DNA of 64,000 nucleotides from Actibacterium atlanticum (GCF_000671395.1 NZ_AQQY01000012.1:1-64000); one strand, 5' to 3'. Positions 35,028 through 44,250 are shown, numbered from the stretch's first letter. Translations and numbers: made by a program. The notes: generated from the letters alone by a model not told the origin.

Positions 35028-35764
35028 GCACCCTGTTAGAAGTCTCGGGCATATCGGTTACCTTTGACGGGTTCCGGGCGATCAACAACCTGTCCTTCCA
35101 GATCGGATCGGCCGAGATGCGGGCAATCATCGGCCCCAACGGCGCAGGCAAAACGACGTTCATGGATATCGTCACCGGCAAAACGCGGCCCGATGAAGGG
35201 CGCGTGATCTGGGGCGAAAAGTCTGTGAACCTGCTGAAGATGTCGGAAAGCCAGATCGCGCGCGCCGGTGTGGGCCGCAAGTTTCAGCGCCCCACCGTGT
35301 TCGAAGACCAGACCGTTCTGGAAAACCTGATCATGGCGCTGAAAAACCGGCGTCGTCCGTTCTCGGTTCTAGGCTATCGCCGCAGCGCCGAAGATGTGGG
35401 CCGGGTTGAAGTTCTGGCCGAAGAGATCGGGCTGAAAGCCGAACTGCCGCGCAAGGCCGGGGAACTGGCCCATGGGCAGAAGCAATGGCTTGAGATCGGC
35501 ATGTTGCTGGCGCAGGAACCGCGCTTGTTGCTGGTCGATGAACCCGCCGCCGGCATGAGCCCGATGGAGCGCGAGCAAACCACCGCAATTCTTGTCGAGG
35601 CCGCCAAGACCCGCGCCGTTGTGGTGGTGGAACACGACATGGAATTCGTGCGCCGCCTGAACTGCAAGGTCACGGTACTGCACGAAGGTTCGGTTTTGGC
35701 GGAAGGGTCTTTGGACCATGTGACCGCCAACCAAGAAGTAATCGACGTTTATCTGGGGCGCTAG
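35024..35764 (+). CDS. urtD: Urea ABC transporter ATP-binding protein UrtD
   Basis: A 246-residue ABC ATPase of the LivG branch: Walker A GPNGAGKTT near residue 38, a degenerate signature LAHGQKQWLEIGM, Walker B LLLVDEPAAGM and the His switch VVVEHDMEFV. The LAHGQ form is usual in UrtD. The long C-terminal LivG-specific segment (EGSVLAEGSLDHVTANQEV) is present. It pairs with UrtE. Confidence 0.94.
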   Translation: MSTLLEVSGISVTFDGFRAINNLSFQIGSAEMRAIIGPNGAGKTTFMDIVTGKTRPDEGRVIWGEKSVNLLKMSESQIARAGVGRKFQRPTVFEDQTVLENLIMALKNRRRPFSVLGYRRSAEDVGRVEVLAEEIGLKAELPRKAGELAHGQKQWLEIGMLLAQEPRLLLVDEPAAGMSPMEREQTTAILVEAAKTRAVVVVEHDMEFVRRLNCKVTVLHEGSVLAEGSLDHVTANQEVIDVYLGR

Positions 35765-35767
35765 AAC

Positions 35768-36463
35768 ATGCTGGAAACCAAGAACCTGACCCTGCATTAC
35801 GGCGGATCGCAGATCCTCTATGGCATTGATATGGAGGCCGCGCGTGGCCAGATCACCTGTGTCATGGGCACCAATGGCGTGGGCAAGACCAGCCTGATGA
35901 AGGCGCTGTCGGGCACGCATCACCGATCCGGCGGTGACTTGCTTCTGGACGGTGAAACACTGACCAAACCGCCCGCGCATACGCTGGCCCAAAAGGGCGT
36001 GGGTTACGTGCCGCAAGGGCGGATGATCTTTCCACTGCTGACGGTGAAAGAGAATATGGAAACGGCCTATGCCTGCCTGCCCCGCGGCGAGCACATGGTG
36101 CCCGATGAAATCTATGAGCTGTTCCCGGTGCTGAAAGAAATGCAGAACCGCCGTGGCGGTGATTTGTCAGGCGGGCAGCAGCAGCAGCTGGCCATCGCCC
36201 GCGCCATGATCACCAAGCCGAAGCTTTTGTTGCTGGATGAACCGACCGAGGGCATTCAGCCCAACATCATCCAACAGATCGGCCGCGTCATCGAATACCT
36301 GCGTGATCAGGACACCATGGCGATTGTGCTGGTCGAACAGTTCTTCGCTTTTGCCTATGGCTTGGCGGATCGGTTCTATGTACTCAATCAGGGCAAGGTC
36401 ACGCTTAGCGGTGACAAGGCCGATGTTTCGGAAGAGACGTTGATGAAGGCGGTGTCTGTCTGA
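35768..36463 (+). CDS. urtE: Urea ABC transporter ATP-binding protein UrtE
   Basis: A 231-residue ABC ATPase of the LivF branch: Walker A GTNGVGKTS, signature LSGGQQQQLAIAR, Walker B LLLLDEPTEGI and switch VLVEQFFAFA. It closes urtABCDE. No urease structural or accessory genes follow. The next gene is on the other strand after a 12-base gap, so urease, if present, is elsewhere. Confidence 0.94.
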   Translation: MLETKNLTLHYGGSQILYGIDMEAARGQITCVMGTNGVGKTSLMKALSGTHHRSGGDLLLDGETLTKPPAHTLAQKGVGYVPQGRMIFPLLTVKENMETAYACLPRGEHMVPDEIYELFPVLKEMQNRRGGDLSGGQQQQLAIARAMITKPKLLLLDEPTEGIQPNIIQQIGRVIEYLRDQDTMAIVLVEQFFAFAYGLADRFYVLNQGKVTLSGDKADVSEETLMKAVSV

Positions 36464-36475
36464 CCCCGCCCCACA

Positions 36476-38539
36476 TCAATAATTCTGCATCTTTCTGATC
36501 TGCGCCATCTTGTCTGCGGCTTCATTGGCCTGACCCAGCGTTTCGATCCCCGCGCTTTCCAGCAGTTGCAGCATCTGCAGGAACACCTCGGCCGTGGCCT
36601 GCGTGTCACCCATCGCCGTGTGGCGCAGATGTTCGGGGATGGTGATCCCGAAACGATCCGCCAACGCGTCCAGCGTGTGCTGGCCGGTGTGATCAAACAG
36701 GAAGGCTGACAGCAGCACGGTACACAGGACCGGCTGGTCGAACTTGGCGCCAATCACATCTTCCTTGAGCTTCAGGAAAGTCATGTCGAAGGGCGCGTTA
36801 TGGGCAACCAAGACTGCGTCTTCGGTGAAGCGGTGGAAATCCGCCCCGGCCTGCGCGATCTTGGGCGCCCCTTCAACCATGCTCTGATCTATGTGATGCA
36901 CCGCTGTCGAGGCCGCCGGGATAGCGCGTTGCGGGTCGACCAGCGTATCAAAGGCCTCGCCCTGCAGGATCCGGCTGTTGACGATGCGCAGACCGGCGAT
37001 CTGCACGATCTCATCCCCCTGACGCGGGGTAAGGCCCGTTGTTTCGGTGTCGAACACCACATAAGTCAGATCGCGCAGCCTGCGATCTGCCATTTCGGGG
37101 GGCAGCGTGGTTTTGCCCAGCGTGAAATCATAAAACTCAGGCCGCGCACTGGTGGGGGCCAGTTCGGTCTTTTCGATGGCAGGCAAGGGCATGGCCACAC
37201 AGTGACGTTCACCCCGGGTTTCGGGCCAGATTTCGGTCTTGTGGCCATCCAGGGCATCGCGCGCTGAATAATCGCCATACCCATCTGACAAGGGCCGCTT
37301 CAGCCATTCGTCAATCTGGCCATCCGGCGCTTCATCGCCCAGCCAGCACACCGTCAGCCATACCTCGCCCTCACGCGGTTCGGCCCGCAGGGTGTAATCG
37401 CTGCGCGCGCCCTGCTCCAGCATTCCTCGCACGACGGAATCCAGCAATTCCATCACCGCAAAGCCATCGCAGCTGACCAGATGTTCAGATCCCACGACCT
37501 TAAACAGGCCCGGATGGCGTGCGCTGAGCCCGTCAAAGATATCGGTCGAGGCCACCGCCGATGTCGGCCAGTGTTTGGTTGTCGCCGCCTCGTATCGCGC
37601 GCCCATGTCCGACAGGGTTTGCGTTAGATGTGTCACCTCGGACCGTGCGGCTGAACGGAACTCAGCACGCAGGTCCGAGGGCATGTCCGGCTCGGCATTC
37701 ATCATGTCCAGCACGGCACGCAAGGCGGCGGTGGGGCGGCGCACGCGTTCCAGGGTTTCATTGAACAGGTGGTCGCGTTCGGCATGTAGCTTCAGATCAT
37801 CCGTTGCATCGTGGAAGATCAGCACATAGCCAATCGGCACACCATCATCCAAAACCGAGCTGATCCGCGCCAGCAACATCTGATCCCCCGAGGCCGAGGC
37901 CGTCAGGAAGCTTTCGGCTTTTTCCTCGCCGCGCTCCAGACGGGCACGCATCCGATCCAGCGCGTGTTGCAGCGGCTCGGGCCGCAGATAGGACGCCACC
38001 CCGCGCCCAAGACCAATATCGCCCAACAGCGACATGGCTTCGCGGTTATACAGCATGACGCGCTGATCGGGTGTGATCACCACAACCCCTTCGGCCAGAT
38101 CACGCAAAAGCACTTCGAACAGGGCCTTTTCGGCGTTCAGGCGGGCGGTTTCTTCGGCGATCATCGCTTCGGATTCTTCGCGCTTACGGGTAAGCGCCAG
38201 ATGAACTTCGTTGGCGGCGGGGGCCAAAGCCCCCAGATAGCGCGCCTGCTTTTGATCAATCTCGGCGTTGACATCGGCCTTGGCACGGGTGTTCAGATCC
38301 GAGGCCAGCGCCAGAATGGGGCGCGCGACGTTTTCATCGAACAGCAGCGCGACCCAGGTTGTGATCCCGGCAAGGCCAGCAAAGCCAAGCATCCCACCGA
38401 TCACATAGCCATCAACCGTGCCACCGCCTGAGCGGCGCCAGCCCAGATAGATTCCGGCGACCATAGCCACTGTGCCCGCCAGGATGATAACCGCGAAGAA
38501 TAGCGCGAACCGCGTGCGCAGCCCCCAGCGATCACCCAT
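36476..38539 (-). CDS. Membrane sensor-like protein fused to DEDDh 3'-5' exonuclease
   Basis: A 687-residue fusion. Two membrane helices (about 11-32 and 43-65) are followed by a HAMP-like/coiled linker, a PAS-like domain (about 140-250: FEVLLRDLAEGVVVITPDQR) and a dimerisation-helix region like that of a histidine kinase. At the phospho-His position (5 before the Pro of RVRRPTAAL) there is Glu, and no clear ATP-binding N or G boxes follow. From residue 493 a DnaQ-type exonuclease domain has all five catalytic residues: D497, E499, D585, H640 and D645. It is last in the symporter cluster and overlaps the receiver gene by 8 bases. The substrate is unknown; a DNA polymerase III epsilon role is unlikely. 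Confidence 0.87.
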   Translation of the reverse strand: MGDRWGLRTRFALFFAVIILAGTVAMVAGIYLGWRRSGGGTVDGYVIGGMLGFAGLAGITTWVALLFDENVARPILALASDLNTRAKADVNAEIDQKQARYLGALAPAANEVHLALTRKREESEAMIAEETARLNAEKALFEVLLRDLAEGVVVITPDQRVMLYNREAMSLLGDIGLGRGVASYLRPEPLQHALDRMRARLERGEEKAESFLTASASGDQMLLARISSVLDDGVPIGYVLIFHDATDDLKLHAERDHLFNETLERVRRPTAALRAVLDMMNAEPDMPSDLRAEFRSAARSEVTHLTQTLSDMGARYEAATTKHWPTSAVASTDIFDGLSARHPGLFKVVGSEHLVSCDGFAVMELLDSVVRGMLEQGARSDYTLRAEPREGEVWLTVCWLGDEAPDGQIDEWLKRPLSDGYGDYSARDALDGHKTEIWPETRGERHCVAMPLPAIEKTELAPTSARPEFYDFTLGKTTLPPEMADRRLRDLTYVVFDTETTGLTPRQGDEIVQIAGLRIVNSRILQGEAFDTLVDPQRAIPAASTAVHHIDQSMVEGAPKIAQAGADFHRFTEDAVLVAHNAPFDMTFLKLKEDVIGAKFDQPVLCTVLLSAFLFDHTGQHTLDALADRFGITIPEHLRHTAMGDTQATAEVFLQMLQLLESAGIETLGQANEAADKMAQIRKMQNY

Positions 38540-38915
38540 CCGCCTTATCCCCCATCAGCAACACGATCTGATCGCTTAGATCAGCATTCGAGAAAGGTTT
38601 CGTCAGAAAGCCATCCGCGCCCATGGCAAAGCCCTTGCGCTTTTCGACAGCGCCACCGCGCGCCGTGATCATAAGGATTTTCATGCTTGCCAGCGCAGGG
38701 TCCCGACGCACGATCTGGCAGACTTCAAACCCCGACCGCCCGGGCAACATCACGTCCAAAACCACAAGGTCCGGGGCTCTTTCTTCGATGGCTGCCAAGG
38801 CGTCATTGCCATCAGCGACCCGCCGCAACTCGTACCCAAGCTTGCGGATCAGATAGCCAAGCGCCATCGCGATGTTGTCTTCGTCTTCGACCAGAAGAAC
38901 GGATTTTTCAGCCAT
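38532..38915 (-). CDS. Stand-alone response regulator receiver domain
   Basis: A 127-residue CheY-like protein with no output domain. The acidic pocket is VEDED, the phospho-acceptor Asp is in LVVLDVMLPG (about residue 53) and the conserved Lys is in FLTKPFSNADL. The start at 38915 was chosen for GGAGGAGG upstream; the longer reading adds a non-family stretch. It overlaps the sensor-exonuclease gene, which lacks a phospho-His, so the kinase that would phosphorylate it is not in this cluster. Confidence 0.92.
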   Translation of the reverse strand: MAEKSVLLVEDEDNIAMALGYLIRKLGYELRRVADGNDALAAIEERAPDLVVLDVMLPGRSGFEVCQIVRRDPALASMKILMITARGGAVEKRKGFAMGADGFLTKPFSNADLSDQIVLLMGDKADG

Positions 38916-38932
38916 CTGGGTCCTCCTCCCAT

Positions 38933-39442
38933 TTAGCTCGTACACAGGGCTCCATACAGGGAGTCATCCTGATCCAACGCGCGCCACACCCCGTCCTCCT
39001 CGGGGTTGGCAACAGCTTCCGGGGTTGCGAAAGCCCAGTTTGCCTTGGCACAATCGACCAGTTGAATGACTTCTGCGGGCTGGTTCCAACGCGCAAACAA
39101 ATACAGGCTGACCAGTTTAATATCGGGCGTTTCCGGGTTCGTGCGAACTGTTGCCAGATCGGCTGTCATCAGCCGCACCACTTGCGGGCGGGCATAGGTC
39201 CAGGGCTTCCACCACCAGCTCTTTTCAACTTCAGAAACAACAACCAGCCCTTCGGGCATGGATTCCGTTGTGCGCTCGGCCCAGTTGTATTCTGACCAGA
39301 TGGTGAAGCCTAGCATCGCCAGACCGGCCCCCGCCGGCATCAACCAACGCGGCAGACGCCGCCCGCTGACGACATTCAGCAAGTGCACCATCCCGGCCGC
39401 CCCAAGCCCAGCAACAAAAGTCGCGATCAGTTCAAAAAACAT
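38933..39442 (-). CDS. Hypothetical membrane protein of the symporter cluster
   Basis: A 169-residue protein with two N-terminal membrane helices (about 3-24 and 33-49) and a soluble part of about 110 residues containing EYNWAERT, KSWWWKPWTYARPQV and two Cys near the end (LVDCAKANW, GALCTS). I recognise no named domain. Similar proteins accompany the cNMP/CBS/DUF294 gene in alphaproteobacterial symporter clusters as far as I recall. It lies between that gene (12-base gap) and the receiver gene. Confidence 0.7.
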   Translation of the reverse strand: MFFELIATFVAGLGAAGMVHLLNVVSGRRLPRWLMPAGAGLAMLGFTIWSEYNWAERTTESMPEGLVVVSEVEKSWWWKPWTYARPQVVRLMTADLATVRTNPETPDIKLVSLYLFARWNQPAEVIQLVDCAKANWAFATPEAVANPEEDGVWRALDQDDSLYGALCTS

Positions 39443-39454
39443 GTCTTCCTGCCC

Positions 39455-41284
39455 TTAAGCGCCGCGACTGGACCCCAGCGCGGATTGCATTGTTTTAATG
39501 ACCGTGAACGCGTCGCGTAAATGACTTCGCTCAAGGTCTGAAAGTTGATCTGGTGCCATGAAGTTATCCGGCGCGCCGCCTCCGCGAATCTGGTCGGCTT
39601 GATGGCGCAGCCGGGTTTCAGCAATCAGATCATAGGCATCGATCAGGTCGTGCGCCCCGGTGGTCGAAATCACACCCGCATCGCGCGCGGCCTCAAGCCT
39701 CTCACGCGTGTTCACCGCCTCCAGCGCCCCCTGCAGCGCATAGACCCGACCAAGATCCACCACCGGCACCACGCCCGAGTGTTTCATATCAAACTGGTTC
39801 TTATGTTCGCCGGATCGGATCAGGGCAAAACCACGGAACATGCCCAAAGGCACCGTATGTTTCAACGAGTTCGAGATCATATGCGCCACGAAGATCGAGT
39901 TCGAACGCGCCTTTTCAAGCGTATCATGCTGCAGAGCCTCAAACAGGTCTACGCTGCCCCCGATCGGGCGCAGGTCGAACATGACCGAGGCCAGCATCTG
40001 CGCCTCTGTATCGGGCTTGGCGATCCATTTCTCGAAATACTGTTTCCAGACCCGCAGTGGCTGGCGCCAACGATCGGCCGTCGCCATCATATCGCCCGGG
40101 CAATAGATAAAGCCGCAGGTGTTCAACCCGTCCGAAACATATTGCGCCAGCTGTTTGAAATAGGCGTCATCTTCGGGCTTCATCGCGTCATCAATGATCA
40201 GGCAGTTGTCCTGATCTGATACGCCGGTTTGTTCACGGCGCCCCTGACTGCCGCAGGCCAAGAACAGATACGGCACCGGAGGCGGGCCATATTTTTCTTC
40301 GGCAAGGGCCAACAAACGGCGGGTGATGGCATCGGTGATATCGGTGATGCGCCGGGTGATTGCCTCGTGTCGGGTGCCGGCCAAGACCAGCTGAACCAGC
40401 AGTCCGGGCACCTCTTTCATCACTTCGGCCATCTCATCGGCGCTGCCTGCACGCACGATCTCGGCCACCATGTGCGACGCGGTCGATGCCTGCTGGCGGA
40501 ACAGATCGGTGCTGCCGATCACTCCGACAAGATTTCCATGATCCAATACAGGCATGTGACTGATCCGGTTTTCGGCCAACCGCATCAACGCATCCAGCCC
40601 CAGCGCGTTGGGCGCGATGGTGACAGGATCCGAGGTCATGACATTGGAAACTGGCAAGGTGCCGGGCAGACCTTCGGCCAGAACCTTGTTGGTCAGGTCC
40701 CGCGTGGTCACGATTCCGGCCAGATCATCGTCTTGCATCAGCAGAACCGAGGAAATTTTATTGTCCCGCATTTTTCGGGCGATGTCGGTCACGGTGCAGC
40801 TGACATCACAGCTGATCGGATTTGGCACCATCAGATCGGCGACCTGCAACGCGGTCAGCCCAGCGCTGGCGGTTTCGGGTACCGGGGTCGAGCGCGCGGC
40901 GCGTTCAAACCAAGTGGCGAAATCCGGGTAGGAGCTCACCAGATTTGCGAACTCGGCCCGCGGGATGGTGATCAGCGTGCTGGCTTCAGCGGCACGCGCC
41001 GTCAGAACGGCGGGCATGTGGCGCAGCAATGCGCGCTCTCCGATGGCAGCCCCGACATCGCGGCGCGCAACGACTTCGGCGCCACGGCCTTCAAGCTCGA
41101 TCGCGCCTGCGATGACCACATACAGACAGTCAATCGGATCGTCCGCCTGAAACAGCGTGTCACCGGGGGCAATATTCAATTCGTCCAGAGATGGCGCCAA
41201 ACGCGATCCGGCCTCAGCGGGCATCAGATCGAAGGGCGCGTGTTGCATGAGACGGGCAAGGGGTTCCGACGGGGTCGCCTGCAC
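39455..41284 (-). CDS. cNMP-binding/CBS/DUF294 nucleotidyltransferase-like signalling protein
   Basis: A 609-residue soluble regulator. Order: cyclic-nucleotide-binding-like domain (about 20-130, with GDTLFQADDPIDCLYVV), a pair of CBS domains (about 148-265, LMVPNPISCDVSCTVTDIAR; ISHMPVLDHGNLVGVIGS), then a GlnD-like nucleotidyltransferase domain with CGSQGRREQ...SDQD at 344-359, and the DUF294 C-terminal helical domain (about 465-600). The start is GTG at 41284, fixed by AGGAGG 5 bases upstream; an upstream ATG at 41329 has none. Such proteins typically sit next to acetate-type symporters and are thought to regulate them. Confidence 0.9.
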   Translation of the reverse strand: MQATPSEPLARLMQHAPFDLMPAEAGSRLAPSLDELNIAPGDTLFQADDPIDCLYVVIAGAIELEGRGAEVVARRDVGAAIGERALLRHMPAVLTARAAEASTLITIPRAEFANLVSSYPDFATWFERAARSTPVPETASAGLTALQVADLMVPNPISCDVSCTVTDIARKMRDNKISSVLLMQDDDLAGIVTTRDLTNKVLAEGLPGTLPVSNVMTSDPVTIAPNALGLDALMRLAENRISHMPVLDHGNLVGVIGSTDLFRQQASTASHMVAEIVRAGSADEMAEVMKEVPGLLVQLVLAGTRHEAITRRITDITDAITRRLLALAEEKYGPPPVPYLFLACGSQGRREQTGVSDQDNCLIIDDAMKPEDDAYFKQLAQYVSDGLNTCGFIYCPGDMMATADRWRQPLRVWKQYFEKWIAKPDTEAQMLASVMFDLRPIGGSVDLFEALQHDTLEKARSNSIFVAHMISNSLKHTVPLGMFRGFALIRSGEHKNQFDMKHSGVVPVVDLGRVYALQGALEAVNTRERLEAARDAGVISTTGAHDLIDAYDLIAETRLRHQADQIRGGGAPDNFMAPDQLSDLERSHLRDAFTVIKTMQSALGSSRGA

Positions 41285-41408
41285 TGTGTCCTCCTGCGAT
41301 GAGATCGTTAAAATGGCCGGTCCCGGCATTCGTCGGGGGGCTTCCCCGGATCTCGGCGGGGAAAGATTCCCGGCGATCCAATTATAAATCAGACCGCCGG
41401 GAAGGTGG

Positions 41409-41425
41409 AGAGGCAGATTGCCTCT
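41409..41425 (-). terminator. Hairpin after the symporter gene
   Basis: AGAGGCA pairs with TGCCTCT across a three-base loop, 11 bases beyond the symporter stop on the minus strand. There is no T-run, so it could trim or attenuate rather than terminate. The 150-base gap to the next gene also contains TTATAAT (minus strand, near 41380), a possible -10 box for the DUF294 gene. Confidence 0.4.
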
Positions 41426-41435
41426 ACCGGGAGGT

Positions 41436-43226
41436 TTAGTGGCCTTCTACAGCCGCGCCGGCACCTTTGGGTACGCGGACGCTTTCGACCAGATCAACGA
41501 TCTCCTGCGGGGGTGCTTTGGTCGCGTTCGACACAATGAAGGCCGTCGCGAAGTTCAGCATTGCACCGACAGCGCCGAACGAGGTCGACTTGATGGTGCC
41601 CAGCAGCGGATCAGCATCGCTGAAGCTGTTGGTGCCCGGGATGAAGAACCAGCCTTTGTGCAGGAAGATGTAGACCAGGGTGACACCCAGACCGACCAGC
41701 ATACCTGCAACAGCACCGGTGTTGTTGATGCGCTTGCTGAAGATACCCATCATCAGAGCCGGGAAGATCGACGCAGCAGCCAGACCGAAGGCCAGAGCCA
41801 CGGTTTGCGCCGCAAAGCCCGGCGGGTTCAGACCCAGATAGGTTGCCACACAGATCGCAACAGCCATCGCGATACGTGCCGACATCAGTTCGCCCGATTC
41901 CGACATGTTCGGGGTCAGCTGACCCTTCAGAAGGTCGTGCGAAACAGCGGACGAGATCGCCAGCAGCAGACCCGCAGCGGTCGACAGAGCCGCAGCGAGG
42001 CCACCAGCAGCCACCAGAGCAATCACCCAACCCGGCAGGTTGGCGATTTCCGGGTTAGCCAGAACCAGGATGTCGCGGTTGAATTTGGTCAGCTCGTTTT
42101 CCGAACCCCAACCAGCGGCTTCCATTTCAGCAACTTTGTCAGCGTTCTTGTCGTTGAAGTACGCAATTTTGCCGTCGCCGTTCTTGTCTTCCCAGTTCAG
42201 CAGACCGGTTTTCTGCCAAGTGGCCATCCACTCGTAGCGGCCTTCAGCTTCCATTGTCTCAACCGAAACCGGCTCGGACGAAGTGCCGTTCGGCCACATC
42301 ATGTCCGAGATGTTCAGACGCGCCATTGCACCAACAGCCGGAGCAGTCAGGTACAGCAGTGCGATGAACACCAGGGTCCAACCCGCCGACCAACGTGCCG
42401 CAGCAACGGTAGGTACGGTGAAGAAGCGCATGATGACGTGGGGCAGACCCGCGGTACCGATCATCAGCGACAAGGTGAACAATACCATGTTCAGCGTGTC
42501 GGAATGGTGTGCGGTATACTCGTTGAAGCCTAGCTCAGCGACGATCTGGTCCAGTTTAACCAACAGAGACTCACCCGAAGCAACATGTTCACCGAACAGG
42601 CCCAGGGCCGGGATCGGGTTGCCGGTCAGCTGCAGCGAGATGAAGATCGCCGGGATGGTGTAGGCGATGATCAGCACGCAGTACTGAGCAACCTGGGTGT
42701 AGGTCACACCCTTCATGCCGCCAAACACAGCGTAGGCAAACACAACACAGGCGCCGATCAGCAGACCGGTTGTATTGTCAACTTCCAGGAAGCGGCCAAA
42801 CGCAACGCCAACACCCGTCATCTGGCCGATCACGTAAGTGGTCGATGCCACGATCAGACAGATCACAGCGACCATACGCGCGGTAGGCGAGTAGAAGCGG
42901 TCGCCGATGAATTCCGAAACGGTGAACTTGCCGAACTTACGCAGGTAAGGTGCCAGCATCAGAGCCAGCAGAACGTAGCCGCCGGTCCAACCCATCAGGA
43001 AGGTCGAGTTGTCGTAGCCGGTGAAGGCGATCAGGCCGGCCATCGAGATGAACGAGGCTGCCGACATCCAGTCAGCACCGGTTGCCATACCGTTGACAAC
43101 GGGGTGTACCCCGCGGCCCGCCGCATAGAATTCAGACGTCGAGCCAGCGCGGGCCCAAATTGCAATACCGATGTACAGCGCAAAGCTGGCACCGATAAAG
43201 ATCCAGTTAAGTGTAAACTGATCCAT
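41436..43226 (-). CDS. Sodium:solute symporter family protein (acetate/organic acid type)
   Basis: A 596-residue inner-membrane SSS transporter with about 13 helices. FYAAGRGVHPVVNGMATGADWMS is the typical N-terminal text. A polar insertion (about 320-385) between helices contains an EF-hand-like DKNGDGKIAYFND loop. The transporter resembles the VC_2705/ActP-like subgroup that pairs with DUF4212 proteins. The solute is probably acetate or another short monocarboxylate, inferred from relatives only. It lies 16 bases after the DUF4212 gene. Confidence 0.9.
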   Translation of the reverse strand: MDQFTLNWIFIGASFALYIGIAIWARAGSTSEFYAAGRGVHPVVNGMATGADWMSAASFISMAGLIAFTGYDNSTFLMGWTGGYVLLALMLAPYLRKFGKFTVSEFIGDRFYSPTARMVAVICLIVASTTYVIGQMTGVGVAFGRFLEVDNTTGLLIGACVVFAYAVFGGMKGVTYTQVAQYCVLIIAYTIPAIFISLQLTGNPIPALGLFGEHVASGESLLVKLDQIVAELGFNEYTAHHSDTLNMVLFTLSLMIGTAGLPHVIMRFFTVPTVAAARWSAGWTLVFIALLYLTAPAVGAMARLNISDMMWPNGTSSEPVSVETMEAEGRYEWMATWQKTGLLNWEDKNGDGKIAYFNDKNADKVAEMEAAGWGSENELTKFNRDILVLANPEIANLPGWVIALVAAGGLAAALSTAAGLLLAISSAVSHDLLKGQLTPNMSESGELMSARIAMAVAICVATYLGLNPPGFAAQTVALAFGLAAASIFPALMMGIFSKRINNTGAVAGMLVGLGVTLVYIFLHKGWFFIPGTNSFSDADPLLGTIKSTSFGAVGAMLNFATAFIVSNATKAPPQEIVDLVESVRVPKGAGAAVEGH

Positions 43227-43242
43227 TGTTCCTCAGTCCCTC

Positions 43243-43503
43243 TTATTCTTCTACGCCGTGTTCGGCATCGAGCTTGTTCATACGCCAGGCGTAGAAAAAG
43301 ATGATCGCCAGAAACACCAGGATCGAACCCTGCTGCGCGAACCAGAAACCCAGATCAGAACCGCCAACGGCGATCCCCGAAAGCATCGGGCGCAGCAGGA
43401 TGCCGAACCCGAATGACACGATGGCCCAGATCACCAAACATACCGACACCAGTCGGATGTTTGCTGACCAATAGGCAGTGTCATCACTTGAATTGTTAGC
43501 CAT
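43243..43503 (-). CDS. DUF4212 small symporter subunit
   Basis: An 86-residue protein with two membrane helices (about 16-38 and 51-72) joined by the short loop GIAVGGSDLGFWFAQQ. Members are nearly always encoded directly before an SSS symporter and are regarded as its small subunit. The same arrangement is seen here. Confidence 0.92.
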   Translation of the reverse strand: MANNSSDDTAYWSANIRLVSVCLVIWAIVSFGFGILLRPMLSGIAVGGSDLGFWFAQQGSILVFLAIIFFYAWRMNKLDAEHGVEE

Positions 43504-43569
43504 GTAGTAAGTCTCCCCTACTTATCTAAGGTTCACCCGGCCCCCTCCGGCACCGGATGATTACGGGTC

Positions 43570-44250
43570 TCAGCCCTTGCCCAAAGCTCTGGACATGGAT
43601 TGAGAAACGTCAGTGATGTCGGCCATGGCGTCGACCGAAGCCAACTTTCCAGTGCCGTTGTAATAGTCGATCAAAGGTGCGGTCTCGGCGTGGTACGCCT
43701 TAAGGCGCTCGGCCACGGTTTCCGCGTTGTCATCAGCGCGGCGCTTGAACTCGGTGCTGCCGCAGCTGTCACAGACGCCTGCTTTGGCGGGCTGTTTGTA
43801 GGTGTCGTGATAGCCTTCGCCGCAGTTGCCGCAGGTGTAGCGGCCGGAAATGCGTTCGACCATCGCGTTGTCATCGACTTCCATCGAAATCACGCTGTCC
43901 AGGCTCATGCCTTTGTCTGCCAGCAGCTTGTCCAGCGCTCCGGCCTGCGCGACCGTGCGCGGGAAGCCGTCAAAAATAACGCCAGCCTTGGTGTCGGGTT
44001 CATCCAGACGGTCGTTCACGATCGCAATCACGATGTCATCCGAAACCAAACCACCGGATTCCATGACCGCCTTGGCGGCTTTGCCCGCGTCAGTGCCAGC
44101 AGCCACAGCGCCGCGCAGCAGATCGCCGGTCGACAGCTGAACCAGACCATGGTTGTCCATCAGGATACGTGCCTGAGTGCCCTTGCCCGCACCCGGAGGC
44201 CCAAGCAGGATAACATTGACTGTCTTTGTGGCGGTTTCGCTGGAACCCAT
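43570..44250 (-). CDS. adk: Adenylate kinase, zinc-binding LID type
   Basis: Catalyses ATP + AMP = 2 ADP. A 226-residue long-form enzyme: P-loop GPPGAGKGTQ near residue 17, STGDLLRGAV, FDGFPRTVAQA, and a LID with four Cys (YTCGNCGEGYH, VCDSCGSTEF) that should bind zinc. The ATG at 44250 follows AAGGAAG; an upstream extension is not family-like. It is first in a run toward DUF4212 and the symporter (66-base gap). Alphaproteobacteria usually have adk in the ribosomal protein operon, so this may be a second copy placed to deal with AMP made by acetyl-CoA synthetase. That is inference. Confidence 0.93.
   Translation of the reverse strand: MGSSETATKTVNVILLGPPGAGKGTQARILMDNHGLVQLSTGDLLRGAVAAGTDAGKAAKAVMESGGLVSDDIVIAIVNDRLDEPDTKAGVIFDGFPRTVAQAGALDKLLADKGMSLDSVISMEVDDNAMVERISGRYTCGNCGEGYHDTYKQPAKAGVCDSCGSTEFKRRADDNAETVAERLKAYHAETAPLIDYYNGTGKLASVDAMADITDVSQSMSRALGKG

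Noticed and set aside
36476-38539. DNA polymerase III epsilon subunit (dnaQ)
   Set aside because: Although the exonuclease domain is DnaQ-like, the membrane helices and sensor region exclude the replicative proofreading subunit.
41418-42533. A 371-codon plus-strand open frame
   Set aside because: It is antisense to the SSS symporter and has a composition rich in Arg, His and Gln with no domain.
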